Assembly (NCBI RefSeq): GCF_900106585.1
Contig: NZ_FNWH01000006.1
Span: 496,001-560,000 of the forward strand
Direction of reading: 5' to 3'
From: Acidaminococcus timonensis
GTDB lineage: Bacteria > Bacillota > Negativicutes > Acidaminococcales > Acidaminococcaceae
Length of the DNA stretch: 64,000 bases
This document shows positions 28,235 through 35,610 of this stretch, one piece after another. Each line of letters starts with the position of its first letter. The first letter of the stretch is position 1. Both the position numbers and the translations under genes were made by a program. The notes under the pieces are model-generated. The model had not been told where the DNA came from. It saw only the letters and a program-made list of their open reading frames with translations, and searched no databases.

Positions 28235-29518
28235 ATGCAGGTACTGGTAATTGGCGGCGGCGGCCGGGAACATACCCTGGTATGGAAACTGGCCCAAAGC
28301 AAAAAGGTGACGAAACTGTACGCAGCCCCCGGCAATCCGGGGATGAAGGATCTGGCTGAATGCGTGGATCTGGACATCACCGATCTGAACGGCCTGGCCG
28401 ACTGGGCGGAAAAGCACGCCATCGATCTGACGGTGGTGGGTCCGGAAGCGCCTCTGGTGGCCGGCATCGTGGATGTGTTCAAGGCCCGGGGCCTGACCAT
28501 TTTCGGACCCTCTGCGAAAGCAGCGGAAATCGAAGGCTCCAAGATCTTCTCCAAGGAACTGATGCAGAAGTACGGGGTTCCCACTGCCTTCTTCAAGGTG
28601 TGTGACAACCTGGCCGATGCCCGGGCCTTCGTGGAAGAAAAAGGCGCTCCCATTGTGATCAAGGCCGACGGCCTGGCTGCCGGTAAAGGCGTAGTCGTGG
28701 CTATGACGAAGGACGAAGCCCTGGAAGCCCTGGATGAAATGATGGGGGATCACAAATTCGGGGCCGCCGGCAACCGGGTGGTCATCGAAGAGTTCATGGA
28801 CGGGGAGGAAGCCTCCCTGCTGGCCTTCACCGATGGCAAGACCATCGTTCCCATGCTGGCCGCCCAGGATCACAAACGGGTGGACGATGGGGACCAGGGG
28901 CCCAACACCGGTGGCATGGGTGCATACTGCCCGGCTCCGGTGATGACCGATGCCCTGAAGGAAAAGACCGTCAAGACCGTACTGCGCCCCATCGTGGATG
29001 CCCTGGCGAAGGAGGGACGCCCCTACAGCGGGTGTCTGTATGCCGGACTCATGATCAAAGGCGACAGCGTGAAAGTGGTGGAATTCAACGCCCGGTTCGG
29101 GGATCCCGAAACCCAGGTGGTCCTGCCTCTTTTGAAGAGCGACCTGGCCGAGATCATGCTGGCCTGTGCCAACGGTACCCTGCGCCCTGATATGGTGGAA
29201 TGGAGCCAAAAGGCTGCCGTGTGCGTGGTCATGGCCAGCGGCGGTTATCCGGCTTCCTATAAGAAGGGCCTGCCCATTACGGGCCTGAAAGCTGCCGGTG
29301 AAATGGAAGATGTTGTGGTGTTCCATGCCGGTACCCGGGAAGAAGATGGGAAGATCCTGACCAACGGAGGCCGCGTCCTGGGCGTGACCGCTGTGGCTGA
29401 CGACATTCCGGCCGCCCAGCAGAAAGCCTATGACGCCGTGGAAAAGATCCACTTCGACGGGGCCCATTATCGCCAGGATATTGCCTGGAGAGCCCTGCGC
29501 CGACTGAAAGCAAAATAA
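28235..29518 (+). CDS. purD: phosphoribosylamine-glycine ligase
   Basis: 427 residues. ATP-grasp enzyme joining phosphoribosylamine and glycine. VIGGGGREHTLVWKLAQS at the N-terminus, GPSAKAAEIEGSK near residue 89, IKADGLAAGKGVVVA near residue 146 and EFNARFGDPETQ near residue 284 are diagnostic. GGGAGTGAG precedes the ATG. It is the last gene before a terminator. Confidence 0.97.
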   Translation: MQVLVIGGGGREHTLVWKLAQSKKVTKLYAAPGNPGMKDLAECVDLDITDLNGLADWAEKHAIDLTVVGPEAPLVAGIVDVFKARGLTIFGPSAKAAEIEGSKIFSKELMQKYGVPTAFFKVCDNLADARAFVEEKGAPIVIKADGLAAGKGVVVAMTKDEALEALDEMMGDHKFGAAGNRVVIEEFMDGEEASLLAFTDGKTIVPMLAAQDHKRVDDGDQGPNTGGMGAYCPAPVMTDALKEKTVKTVLRPIVDALAKEGRPYSGCLYAGLMIKGDSVKVVEFNARFGDPETQVVLPLLKSDLAEIMLACANGTLRPDMVEWSQKAAVCVVMASGGYPASYKKGLPITGLKAAGEMEDVVVFHAGTREEDGKILTNGGRVLGVTAVADDIPAAQQKAYDAVEKIHFDGAHYRQDIAWRALRRLKAK

Positions 29519-29529
29519 GATCCTGTAAC

Positions 29530-29566
29530 AACCGCAGCCCTTTTCCAGTCGCTGCGGTTTGTTTTT
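29530..29566 (+). terminator. terminator of the purine operon
   Basis: Stem AACCGCAGC (29530-29538) pairs with GCTGCGGTT (29551-29559), followed by TGTTTTT. Confidence 0.88.
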
Positions 29567-29598
29567 CATAAAGTTTTCCGTTTTCCAGAAAAAAGGTG

Positions 29599-29627
29599 TT
29601 GCTTTTGTGACAGACTGGTGCTAAAAT
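29599..29627 (+). promoter_or_regulatory. promoter of the IMP dehydrogenase gene
   Basis: TTGCTT (29599-29604), a 17-bp spacer and TAAAAT (29622-29627) lie between the purD terminator and the gene. No CGAAC PurBox core is seen here, so control seems separate from the purE-D operon. Confidence 0.75.
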
Positions 29628-29656
29628 GGAAAAAATATTTTAAAGGGGGATATACA

Positions 29657-31168
29657 ATGGCTTTTATCTATGATGAACCTGCTCATACTTTCAGTGAGTA
29701 TCTTTTAGTTCCTGGATATTCTTCCAGCGAATGCATTCCGGCAAACGTGAGTCTGAAGACTCCGCTGGTGAAATTCAAAAAGGGTGAAGAACCGGCCCTG
29801 ACCTTGAATATTCCCCTGGTTTCCGCCATCATGCAATCCGTATCCGATGATAATATGGCCATTGCCCTGTCCCGGGAAGGCGGCATTTCCTTCATCTATG
29901 GTTCCCAGACCATCGAAAGCGAAGCTGCCATGGTGGCCCGCGTCAAGAGCTTCAAGGCAGGCTTTGTGGTCAGCGACTCCAACCTGCGTCCGGACAGCAC
30001 CCTGGCCGATGTCCTGGCTCTGAAGGAAAAGACGGGCCACAGCACCATGGCTGTTACCAGCGATGGCAGCAAGAACGGCCATCTGGAAGGGATCGTTACC
30101 AGCCGTGACTACCGGATCAGCCGGATGAACATGGAAGACCAGGTCAAGAACTTTATGACCCCGGTTTCCGAAATGGTGGTGGGTACCAGCGATATCACCC
30201 TGAAACAAGCCAACGATATCATTTGGGACCACAAGCTGAACACCCTGCCCATCGTGGACAAGGACGGCAACCTGATGTACATGGTATTCCGGAAGGACTA
30301 CTCCTCTCATAAACAGTATCCCCTGGAACTGCTGGACAACAAGAAACGCCACGTGGTAGGCGCCGGCATCAACACCCGTGACTATGAACAGCGGGTACCG
30401 GCTCTGGTGGAAGCCGGTGCCGATGTACTGTGCATCGACTCCTCCGAAGGCTACAGTGAATGGCAGAAACGGACCCTGAAATGGATCCGGGACAAATACG
30501 GTGATACCGTAAAAGTGGGCGCCGGCAACGTGGTTGACGCCGAAGGCTTCCGCTTCCTGGCTGAATGTGGTGCTGACTTCGTAAAGATCGGTATCGGCGG
30601 CGGCTCCATCTGCATCACCCGTGAACAGAAAGGAATCGGCCGCGGCCAGGCTACTGCTGTGATCGAAGTGGCCAAAGCCCGTGACGAATACTACAAGGAA
30701 ACCGGTATCTATGTGCCCATCTGCTCCGACGGTGGTATCGTATATGACTACCATATGACCCTGGCACTGGCCATGGGCGCAGATTTCATGATGCTGGGCC
30801 GTTACTTCGCCCGGTTCGATGAATCCCCCACCAACAAGGTGAACATTAACGGCACCTACATGAAGGAATACTGGGGTGAAGGTTCTGCTCGTGCCCGTAA
30901 CTGGCAGCGGTATGACCTGGGCGGCGACAAGAAACTGTCCTTTGAAGAAGGGGTGGATTCTTACGTGCCCTACGCCGGCAGCCTGAAAGACAACGTGAAC
31001 CTGACCATTTCCAAGATCCGGTCCACCATGTGCAACTGCGGTGCCCTGACCATTCCGGAACTGCAGAAGAAAGCCAAACTGACCCTGGTATCTGCTACCA
31101 GCCTGGTAGAAGGCGGGGCTCACGACGTGGTGCTGAAAGAAAATACTTCTTCCAACTACCCGAAATAA
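29657..31168 (+). CDS. guaB: IMP dehydrogenase
   Basis: 503 residues from the ATG at 29657 (AAAGGGGGA upstream). It oxidises IMP to XMP at the guanine branch. A TIM barrel ([19 protein letters not shown]) is interrupted by two CBS domains (about residues 95-215; [19 protein letters not shown] and [17 protein letters not shown]). The catalytic loop is [19 protein letters not shown], with the active Cys, and the [20 protein letters not shown] segment binds phosphate. The sequence belongs to a divergent IMPDH branch rather than the E. coli type. It is monocistronic with its own promoter and terminator. Confidence 0.93.
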   Translation: MAFIYDEPAHTFSEYLLVPGYSSSECIPANVSLKTPLVKFKKGEEPALTLNIPLVSAIMQSVSDDNMAIALSREGGISFIYGSQTIESEAAMVARVKSFKAGFVVSDSNLRPDSTLADVLALKEKTGHSTMAVTSDGSKNGHLEGIVTSRDYRISRMNMEDQVKNFMTPVSEMVVGTSDITLKQANDIIWDHKLNTLPIVDKDGNLMYMVFRKDYSSHKQYPLELLDNKKRHVVGAGINTRDYEQRVPALVEAGADVLCIDSSEGYSEWQKRTLKWIRDKYGDTVKVGAGNVVDAEGFRFLAECGADFVKIGIGGGSICITREQKGIGRGQATAVIEVAKARDEYYKETGIYVPICSDGGIVYDYHMTLALAMGADFMMLGRYFARFDESPTNKVNINGTYMKEYWGEGSARARNWQRYDLGGDKKLSFEEGVDSYVPYAGSLKDNVNLTISKIRSTMCNCGALTIPELQKKAKLTLVSATSLVEGGAHDVVLKENTSSNYPK

Positions 31169-31184
31169 TGTTTGTTTAACACGA

Positions 31185-31212
31185 AACCCCGCAGAAATGC
31201 GGGGTTTTTGTT
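31185..31212 (+). terminator. terminator after guaB
   Basis: AAACCCCGC (31185-31193) pairs with GCGGGGTTT (31199-31207), followed by T residues. Confidence 0.92.
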
Positions 31213-31249
31213 ATAACGGCAGAAATGCGGAAATGACAGTCAATTTATT

Positions 31250-31278
31250 TTGAAATACTTCGAAGAATATCGTAAAAT
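31250..31278 (+). promoter_or_regulatory. promoter of a 63-residue hypothetical gene
   Basis: TTGAAA (31250-31255), a 17-bp spacer, TAAAAT (31273-31278). The gene starts at 31300. Confidence 0.7.
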
Positions 31279-31299
31279 TATTAAAAAGGGGGTGTGAGT

Positions 31300-31491
31300 A
31301 TGAACGGAATGTCTGCACGATACCATACTTGTATGGACTGGATGGATGACGACAATTGGTATGTCATTGATAAAAAACATGATCGATTCATTCTCACGGA
31401 TAAAGCTCCTGAACATGCACGCGAGAGCTTCGAATTGTATAAAAAGATCAATGATTTTGATTGGAATGATCCGCCTGTACATGTTGAATAA
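31300..31491 (+). CDS. hypothetical 63-residue protein
   Basis: It has its own promoter, a strong AAGGGGGTG ribosome-binding site and a terminator just after the stop, so it is probably a real monocistronic gene. The protein is acidic and Trp/Asp-rich (CMDWMDDDNWYVIDKKHDRF, YKKINDFDWNDPPVHVE) with no transmembrane segment. I do not recognise a family. It lies at the border between the core region and a small accessory block. Confidence 0.65.
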   Translation: MNGMSARYHTCMDWMDDDNWYVIDKKHDRFILTDKAPEHARESFELYKKINDFDWNDPPVHVE

Positions 31492-31496
31492 CTGAT

Positions 31497-31527
31497 AGCA
31501 CCTAGCAGAAATGCCTGGTGCTTTTTT
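31497..31527 (+). terminator. terminator after the 63-residue gene
   Basis: AGCACC (31497-31502) pairs with GGTGCT (31516-31521) in an imperfect hairpin, followed by TTTTTT. Confidence 0.75.
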
Positions 31528-31551
31528 CATGCCCGAAACGAGGTGATGAAT

Positions 31552-31891
31552 ATGGCTACTACTTATCTAGAACCTGCCGCAGTCATTGCGGAAATCCAGA
31601 GTAACGTGACAACCATCCGGGGGAAACCTGCGGATGACAAGCTGGCCCTGTATGCCAAGTATTTCGTGGCTGAGGTGCTGGACTACTGCAACCGGGACGA
31701 CTTTCCCCCAGGCCCTGTGCATGACCGGGGCTGACGTGGTGGGCCGATGGCTGGACGACATGGAGAACGGTGGCCGCAGGGCTCTTACTTGCCTGGGCCG
31801 CAAAATGAAGAAAACCCGTAGAGTCAGGAAATACCTGGCTTTACGGGCTATTTTTTGCTTAACTTTATACCGTATATACGGTATAACATAA
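31552..31891 (+). pseudogene. frameshifted small phage-like gene fragment
   Basis: The ATG at 31552 follows GAGGTGA. The first frame reads ATTYLEPAAVIAEIQSNV... to NRDDFPP and then leaves the conserved frame at a CCCCC run (~31708). The next frame continues as ALCMTGADVVGRWLDDMENG and then decays. The style (short helical N-terminus, DYCNRDDFP) resembles small phage DNA-packaging or head-tail connector proteins, but that is a guess. The frameshift makes it a likely remnant. A hairpin ending in T-run (CCCGTAGAGTCAGG/CCTGGCTTTACGGG, 31815-31857) overlaps its end. Confidence 0.5.
31867..31884. promoter_or_regulatory. 18-bp perfect palindrome, likely operator
   Basis: ATACCGTATATACGGTAT is a perfect palindrome. 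Its right end overlaps a -10-like TATAAC (31882-31887), and a small-peptide gene starts at 31913. Its position suggests an operator for a dimeric repressor; the small HTH protein encoded at 32192 is the nearest candidate (inference). Confidence 0.65.
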
Positions 31892-31912
31892 CCATAGAAA
31901 GGAGATGAGAGG

Positions 31913-32008
31913 ATGGACTTATTAAAAAAGGCCGCAGTGGTTTTTACAGGAATTGGATTGATTTTGACAGGTCTCTACCAAATCCTGAAAAACATCTTCG
32001 GCCAGTAG
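31913..32008 (+). CDS. 31-residue single-span membrane peptide
   Basis: Preceded by AAAGGAGATGAGAGG, a strong ribosome-binding site. The peptide is MDLLKKAAVVFTGIGLILTG then LYQILKNIFGQ: two basic residues, one hydrophobic span (about 7-24) and a basic tail. It resembles small hydrophobic peptides such as type I toxin or other stress peptides, but no family is recognised. An 18-bp palindrome lies just upstream and a GC-rich hairpin (GAGGGGGGGGAGG/CTCCCCTC, ~32010-32040) just downstream. Confidence 0.55.
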   Translation: MDLLKKAAVVFTGIGLILTGLYQILKNIFGQ

Positions 32009-32063
32009 CTGAGGGGGGGGAGGCAACTCCTCCCCTCACTTACTATAAGTCTATCAAAACATC

Positions 32064-32192
32064 ATGAAAAAATCAATTTGGCACTGTGCTTTACTTGGCT
32101 TGGGCTGTTTGGCACTGGTTAACGGTCAACCGATTGTGGGCGTCGTTTTAGTAGCCGCTGGTAGCCTTCTGCTTTTTAAGGAGGGGAGATAA
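32064..32192 (+). CDS. 42-residue two-span membrane peptide
   Basis: The sequence begins MKKSIWHCALLGLGCLALVN and continues GQPIVGVVLVAAGSLLLFKE: two hydrophobic spans with a short NGQP turn. Its stop (TAA) shares an A with the ATG of the next gene, which argues for coupling and for a real gene, although the ribosome-binding site is weak (CTATCAAAACATC). The function is unknown. Confidence 0.5.
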   Translation: MKKSIWHCALLGLGCLALVNGQPIVGVVLVAAGSLLLFKEGR

Positions 32193-32407
32193 TGCTGCAT
32201 GATGTGATGACATTGGAAGAGGCGGCTGAGCGGTGGAACAAGTTGACGGATTCACTTCGTCAGGCCTGCATCAGCCGCCAGGGGCGGCCTCCACGTTTCC
32301 AAATCGGTGTCGAAGCGGCTCAGTCAAAAAGGATTTGGCTGGTAACAAAATCCGGCATGGAGCGTCTTTACGGACCGGCAGACGGCAAAAAAACGGCAAA
32401 AATTTAA
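32192..32407 (+). CDS. small helix-turn-helix protein
   Basis: 71 residues preceded by AAGGAGGGGAG. MTLEEAAERWNKLTDSLRQA is a helix-turn-helix of the excisionase/MerR-like type, and RFQIGVEAAQSKRIWLVTKSGMERLYG is the typical wing and C-terminal strand of small HTH proteins found on phages, plasmids and next to small toxins in Firmicutes. It is translationally coupled to the 42-residue membrane peptide. It may bind the palindrome at 31867 and control the block. Confidence 0.65.
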   Translation: MLHDVMTLEEAAERWNKLTDSLRQACISRQGRPPRFQIGVEAAQSKRIWLVTKSGMERLYGPADGKKTAKI

Positions 32408-32780
32408 TGGAAACGCTGATAAACAACGGAAAATTTTCCGTTCGTTGAAGAGTGGCCACCAAGAAATAAAGCCGTTTCCGGAAAATATAGGAAAATCCTT
32501 CCTGGAGAAAAGGAGGCCGGCTATGCCGGCCTCTGGTGAACCCCTGCAGGGAGAACATACAAACAAATCAGATTAATCAAAAACATGTGCTTATTTTATA
32601 ATACGCAAAGGTGCTGCGACGTACGGTAGGCAGGATGTTTTGAAAAAGCAAGATGGGTGCATTGGTATATGGAACTGGTGGCCTGGAATCCTCAAATCCG
32701 TTCTAATTGTCCATTTTTTTACCCTGTCGATTTGCTATAATGAAAACTGAGAGAAAAAGTTTTGAACAGGAGCTGATGAT
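32408..32780. other. 373-bp gap, no supported gene
   Basis: Contains a strong hairpin (GAGGCCGGC at 32513-32521 with GCCGGCCTC at 32525-32533) without a T-run. An extended -10 (TGCTATAAT, 32733-32741) precedes the next small gene. I see no convincing coding region; open frames lack ribosome-binding sites. Confidence 0.5.
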
Positions 32781-32912
32781 GTGAAACGGGAAATCTTGCT
32801 TGGCATTCTGATGGTTTCGTGTATTGTCGGAAACTGGGGGCGCTGGAGTCCTTTGGGGATCGTTGCGACGGGTTGCAGCATTGTGGCTTTTTGTATGGAG
32901 CTGAAGAAGTAA
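32781..32912 (+). CDS. 43-residue small membrane protein
   Basis: GTG start after CAGGAGCTGATGAT, ~40 bp downstream of an extended -10 (32733-32741). The peptide MKREILLGILMVSCIVGNWG continues RWSPLGIVATGCSIVAFCME: two hydrophobic spans joined by a Trp/Gly/Arg turn, with a basic end. No family is recognised. Its promoter and ribosome-binding site make it plausible, but it could be spurious. Confidence 0.45.
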   Translation: MKREILLGILMVSCIVGNWGRWSPLGIVATGCSIVAFCMELKK

Positions 32913-33002
32913 AACACGATAAACCTTATCCTGGAGATCATGGCATCCAGTATGAGCCGGCTCAATCAGAACATCATATACCTGGGGGGGAGGTAAACTG
33001 TC

Positions 33003-33215
33003 ATGATGGAGAAGACCTATAAAATCATAGATGATTTTCCCGTCAAAACTATGAGAGCCCTTGTGCTGGATAGGGAGTATGAATTTGGTGATTGTGAATA
33101 TGCGGAAATCGACGGTAAAAAATACCATTTTACGCTGAATTATGGCTTTCGCACGATTCTCCTGCCCGATATGGCAAACGTGAGCTTCAAGGGTAAAATC
33201 GTTTCATTTGTTTAA
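33003..33215 (+). CDS. hypothetical 70-residue protein
   Basis: The start follows GGGGGGGAGGTAAACTGTC. The protein is MEKTYKIIDDFPVKTMRALV followed by LDREYEFGDCEYAEIDGKKY, a beta-rich, charged small protein with no membrane segment. I do not recognise it. A degenerate copy of its middle (about 52 bp, 33075-33126) appears at 34169-34221, so the gene belongs to a repeated accessory cassette. Confidence 0.55.
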   Translation: MMEKTYKIIDDFPVKTMRALVLDREYEFGDCEYAEIDGKKYHFTLNYGFRTILLPDMANVSFKGKIVSFV

Positions 33216-33412
33216 CGATGGGATGATTGATAAGTGCAGGCGGGTCGATCATGGCAATCGGCTCCCTACGGATTGCAGTCGAACATCCGATTTCAGTCGT
33301 CCAAACTACTTTGTTTGCGTAGGGGCGTGCCAGCGGCGCGCCCGCCCTCGAACACCGATAGTGCGGACCGTAACGTCGTGAGAGTGCGACCGAATGTGAC
33401 TTTGCTCCTTCT

Positions 33413-33757
33413 CTATTTCGCCTTTTTATCCAAATAGGCATCGATGGCTTCAGCCACAAACTGATTCATGGTAACTCCCTCGGCAGCGGCTGCAAAGGCG
33501 GCCTTGCGATGGGTTTCCGGCCGGATCCGCACATTGAATACTCCTTTATATTCTTTTTCCGGCGCCTTGCCGCACTGCTTGCAATACTCCAGGTAATTTT
33601 CGATGCAATCATGGAAAGCCTGGATCAATTCTTTTACGGAAGCTCCGTGAAAGTTCAGAGAATCATTGATACCCAGCACATGACCTACAAAAATTTCATC
33701 TTCCGGGTCGAATTCGATTTTCGCCCGATACCCTTTATACGACATCAGAGAATTCAT
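33413..33757 (-). CDS. hicB: HicB-type antitoxin
   Basis: 114 residues. The N-terminal half is the HicB RNase-H-like fold (YRAKIEFDPEDEIFVGHVLG, IQAFHDCIENYLEYC). The C-terminal half is a ribbon-helix-helix DNA-binding domain (FNVRIRPETHRKAAFAAAA, MNQFVAEAIDAYL). It neutralises HicA and represses the operon. A GGGAGGTGG site lies ahead of the start at 33757, which overlaps the hicA stop by 4 bp; toxin-first order is typical for hicAB. Confidence 0.88.
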   Translation of the reverse strand: MNSLMSYKGYRAKIEFDPEDEIFVGHVLGINDSLNFHGASVKELIQAFHDCIENYLEYCKQCGKAPEKEYKGVFNVRIRPETHRKAAFAAAAEGVTMNQFVAEAIDAYLDKKAK

Positions 33758-34017
33758 TTTTCCACCTCCCCAATAGAAATCAGGAATTTCACGACCATTT
33801 TAACCTGATAGCGATACAGTTCATTTCCCGGATGGGGTCCATCGAACTGGAGAATCCGCTTGGTCTTTTCATGATAGTAGCCGATTCCTGAACCTCGCCC
33901 TCCTGTAAATTTCTTGCAACCGCACTGGCCCATTAAGGTGTCCAGTTCTCGAGTTGTAAATGCAGTGGGTGTGGGTTTGGCCATCAATTTCCGTAGCAAA
34001 ACAGCTTTCTTTGTCAC
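33754..34017 (-). CDS. hicA: HicA-type mRNA interferase toxin
   Basis: 87 residues from the GTG at 34017 (minus strand), which has GCAGGTGATC upstream. HicA toxins are small double-stranded-RNA-binding-fold nucleases. The sequence LLRKLMAKPTPTAFTTRELD, GCKKFTGGRGSGIGYYH and PHPGNELYRYQVKMVVKFL matches the family, with His in GYYH at the catalytic region. A longer open frame to 34278 would cross the promoter and operator and is not used. Its partner hicB follows with a 4-bp overlap. Confidence 0.87.
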   Translation of the reverse strand: MTKKAVLLRKLMAKPTPTAFTTRELDTLMGQCGCKKFTGGRGSGIGYYHEKTKRILQFDGPHPGNELYRYQVKMVVKFLISIGEVEK

Positions 34018-34036
34018 AAGATCACCTGCCTGTTTT

Positions 34037-34084
34037 GTAACTATTTTATAGTTACAGTATATCAAAAAGAAGGGATAAAGGCAA
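34037..34084 (-). promoter_or_regulatory. hicAB promoter and operator
   Basis: On the minus strand TTGCCT (34084-34079), a 17-bp spacer and TATACT (34061-34056) form a promoter. Directly downstream is a perfect inverted repeat, GTAACTA-N5-TAGTTAC (34037-34055), ~20 bp before the hicA start. It is very likely the operator bound by the HicB ribbon-helix-helix domain. Confidence 0.8.
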
Positions 34085-34168
34085 ATGGAGAATAGCGTAG
34101 GGGCTTCCCGCAGGGAATGTCCTTCTGTGGCCGAGAAACCGCTCCTTATCCCGGTGATCATGGAATCC

Positions 34169-34221
34169 AGTATGAATTCGGTGATTGTGAATAGGCGGAA
34201 ATCGACGGTAAAAAATACCAT
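34169..34221 (+). repeat. degenerate copy of part of the 33003 gene
   Basis: AGTATGAATTCGGTGATTGT and the following GAATAGGCGGAAATCGACGG, AAAAAATACCAT match 33075-33126 nearly base for base, with one T deleted that breaks the frame. Only this segment is duplicated, so it is a dead fragment between hicAB and the pheS leader. Confidence 0.7.
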
Positions 34222-34297
34222 CGGCCCGTGGCTCGTGGCTCCAGGCTCGTGGCCCCTGTCATCGCTGTTTTCCGACAAGCAGTGTAAAACCCGGCCC

Positions 34298-34557
34298 TTG
34301 CAGGCTTCCGTTCGTTATGCTATACTAAATACATTAATTCCATACCTTGCGATGAGCAGGAGAGTAGTCTTTTCTCGTAGGCCCAGAGAACCGGGGACAG
34401 GTGGGAGCCCGGCGCGAAAGGAAGAGATGAAGTTCACCTGGGAGCAATCGGACTGAACGGAGTAGGTCCGGCGCTGGCTGCGTTATCGGCTGCAAGAGTA
34501 GAAAATAGGGTGGTACCGCGAACCTTCGCCCCTTGTGGGGCGGAGGTTTTATTTTTT
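34298..34557 (+). promoter_or_regulatory. T-box riboswitch (Phe) with promoter, controlling pheST
   Basis: TTGCAG (34298-34303), 17 bp and TATACT (34321-34326) form the promoter. The leader contains an AGTA S-turn element (34363-34366), a candidate specifier TTC (Phe) at 34433-34435, the conserved T-box AGGGTGGTACCGCG (34507-34520) and a terminator stem AACCTTCGCCCC/GGGGCGGAGGTT (34521-34548) with a T-run. Uncharged tRNA-Phe is expected to allow read-through into pheS-pheT. Folding of stem I was not computed. Confidence 0.92.
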
Positions 34558-34570
34558 AGGAGGCGTGAAC

Positions 34571-35593
34571 ATGAGCGACAAACTGCAGGAACTGCGGGAA
34601 AAGATCCAGAAGGATCTCAGCGAAGTCAAAAGTGTAGACGATTTGAAGAATATCCGGGTACAATACCTGGGCAAGAAGGGGGCCCTGACTGCCATCCTGC
34701 GCAGCCTGGGCGATGTGGCTGCGGAAGAACGGCCCAAAATCGGCAAAATGGTCAACGAAGTGCGGGCCAAAGTGGAGGCCCGGATCAACGACCAGATGAA
34801 GCTGCTGGAAGCCCGCCAGATGGAAGAGAAACTGGCCAGCGAAACGGTAGACTTCACCCTGCCCGGCCGCAAACCGGCCCTGGGCCATCTGCATCCTGTG
34901 ACCCAGACCCTGCGGGACATCAAGAAAGTGTTCATGCGCATGGGATTCGAAGTGGAAGAAGGACCTGAAATCGAAACGGATTACTTCAACTTTGAAGCCC
35001 TGAACCTGCCGAAGGACCATCCGGCCCGTGACATGCAGGATACGTTCTACATCACTGACGACATCCTGCTACGGACCCAGACTTCCGGCGTACAGGCCCG
35101 GACCATGCAGAGCCGGCTCCCCAATACCCCCATCCGCATGATCTGCCCGGGGACCGTATACCGGAACGACTATGATGCAACCCACTCTCCCATGTTCCAT
35201 CAGGTGGAAGGCCTGGTAGTGGACAAGGACATCTCCCTGGCTGACCTGAAAGGCACCCTGGAACTGTTCTGCAAGGAGATGTTCGGGGACAGCGTGAAGA
35301 TCCGCCTGCGCCCCAGTTTCTTCCCCTTCACGGAACCTTCCTGCGAAGTGGATATCAGCTGCGTCATGTGCGGCGGCAAGGGCTGCCGGGTATGCAAGAA
35401 TTCCGGCTGGCTGGAAATCCTGGGCGCCGGTATGGTGCATCCCAACGTGCTGCGCATGAGCGGCTATGATCCCGACAAGATGAAGGGCTTTGCCTTCGGG
35501 ATGGGCGTGGAACGGATCGCCATGCTGCGCTACGGCATCGACGACCTGCGTCTGTTCTTCGAAAACGATCTGCGGTTCATCCGTCAATTCTGA
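34571..35593 (+). CDS. pheS: phenylalanyl-tRNA synthetase, alpha subunit
   Basis: 340 residues from the ATG at 34571 (TAGGAGGCG upstream). Class II catalytic subunit of the alpha2beta2 enzyme. The N-terminal coiled coil ([15 protein letters not shown]) is followed by motif 2 ([20 protein letters not shown] near residue 195) and motif 3 ([18 protein letters not shown] near residue 305). [16 protein letters not shown] is the usual Cys-containing insertion. pheT follows 17 bp downstream. Confidence 0.97.
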   Translation: MSDKLQELREKIQKDLSEVKSVDDLKNIRVQYLGKKGALTAILRSLGDVAAEERPKIGKMVNEVRAKVEARINDQMKLLEARQMEEKLASETVDFTLPGRKPALGHLHPVTQTLRDIKKVFMRMGFEVEEGPEIETDYFNFEALNLPKDHPARDMQDTFYITDDILLRTQTSGVQARTMQSRLPNTPIRMICPGTVYRNDYDATHSPMFHQVEGLVVDKDISLADLKGTLELFCKEMFGDSVKIRLRPSFFPFTEPSCEVDISCVMCGGKGCRVCKNSGWLEILGAGMVHPNVLRMSGYDPDKMKGFAFGMGVERIAMLRYGIDDLRLFFENDLRFIRQF

Positions 35594-35610
35594 GTGGGAG
35601 GCAAGGAACA

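Noticed and set aside
34018-34278. N-terminal extension of HicA to 174 residues.
   Set aside because: It would read through the hicAB promoter and operator and through a duplicated gene fragment; the GTG at 34017 gives a normal HicA length.
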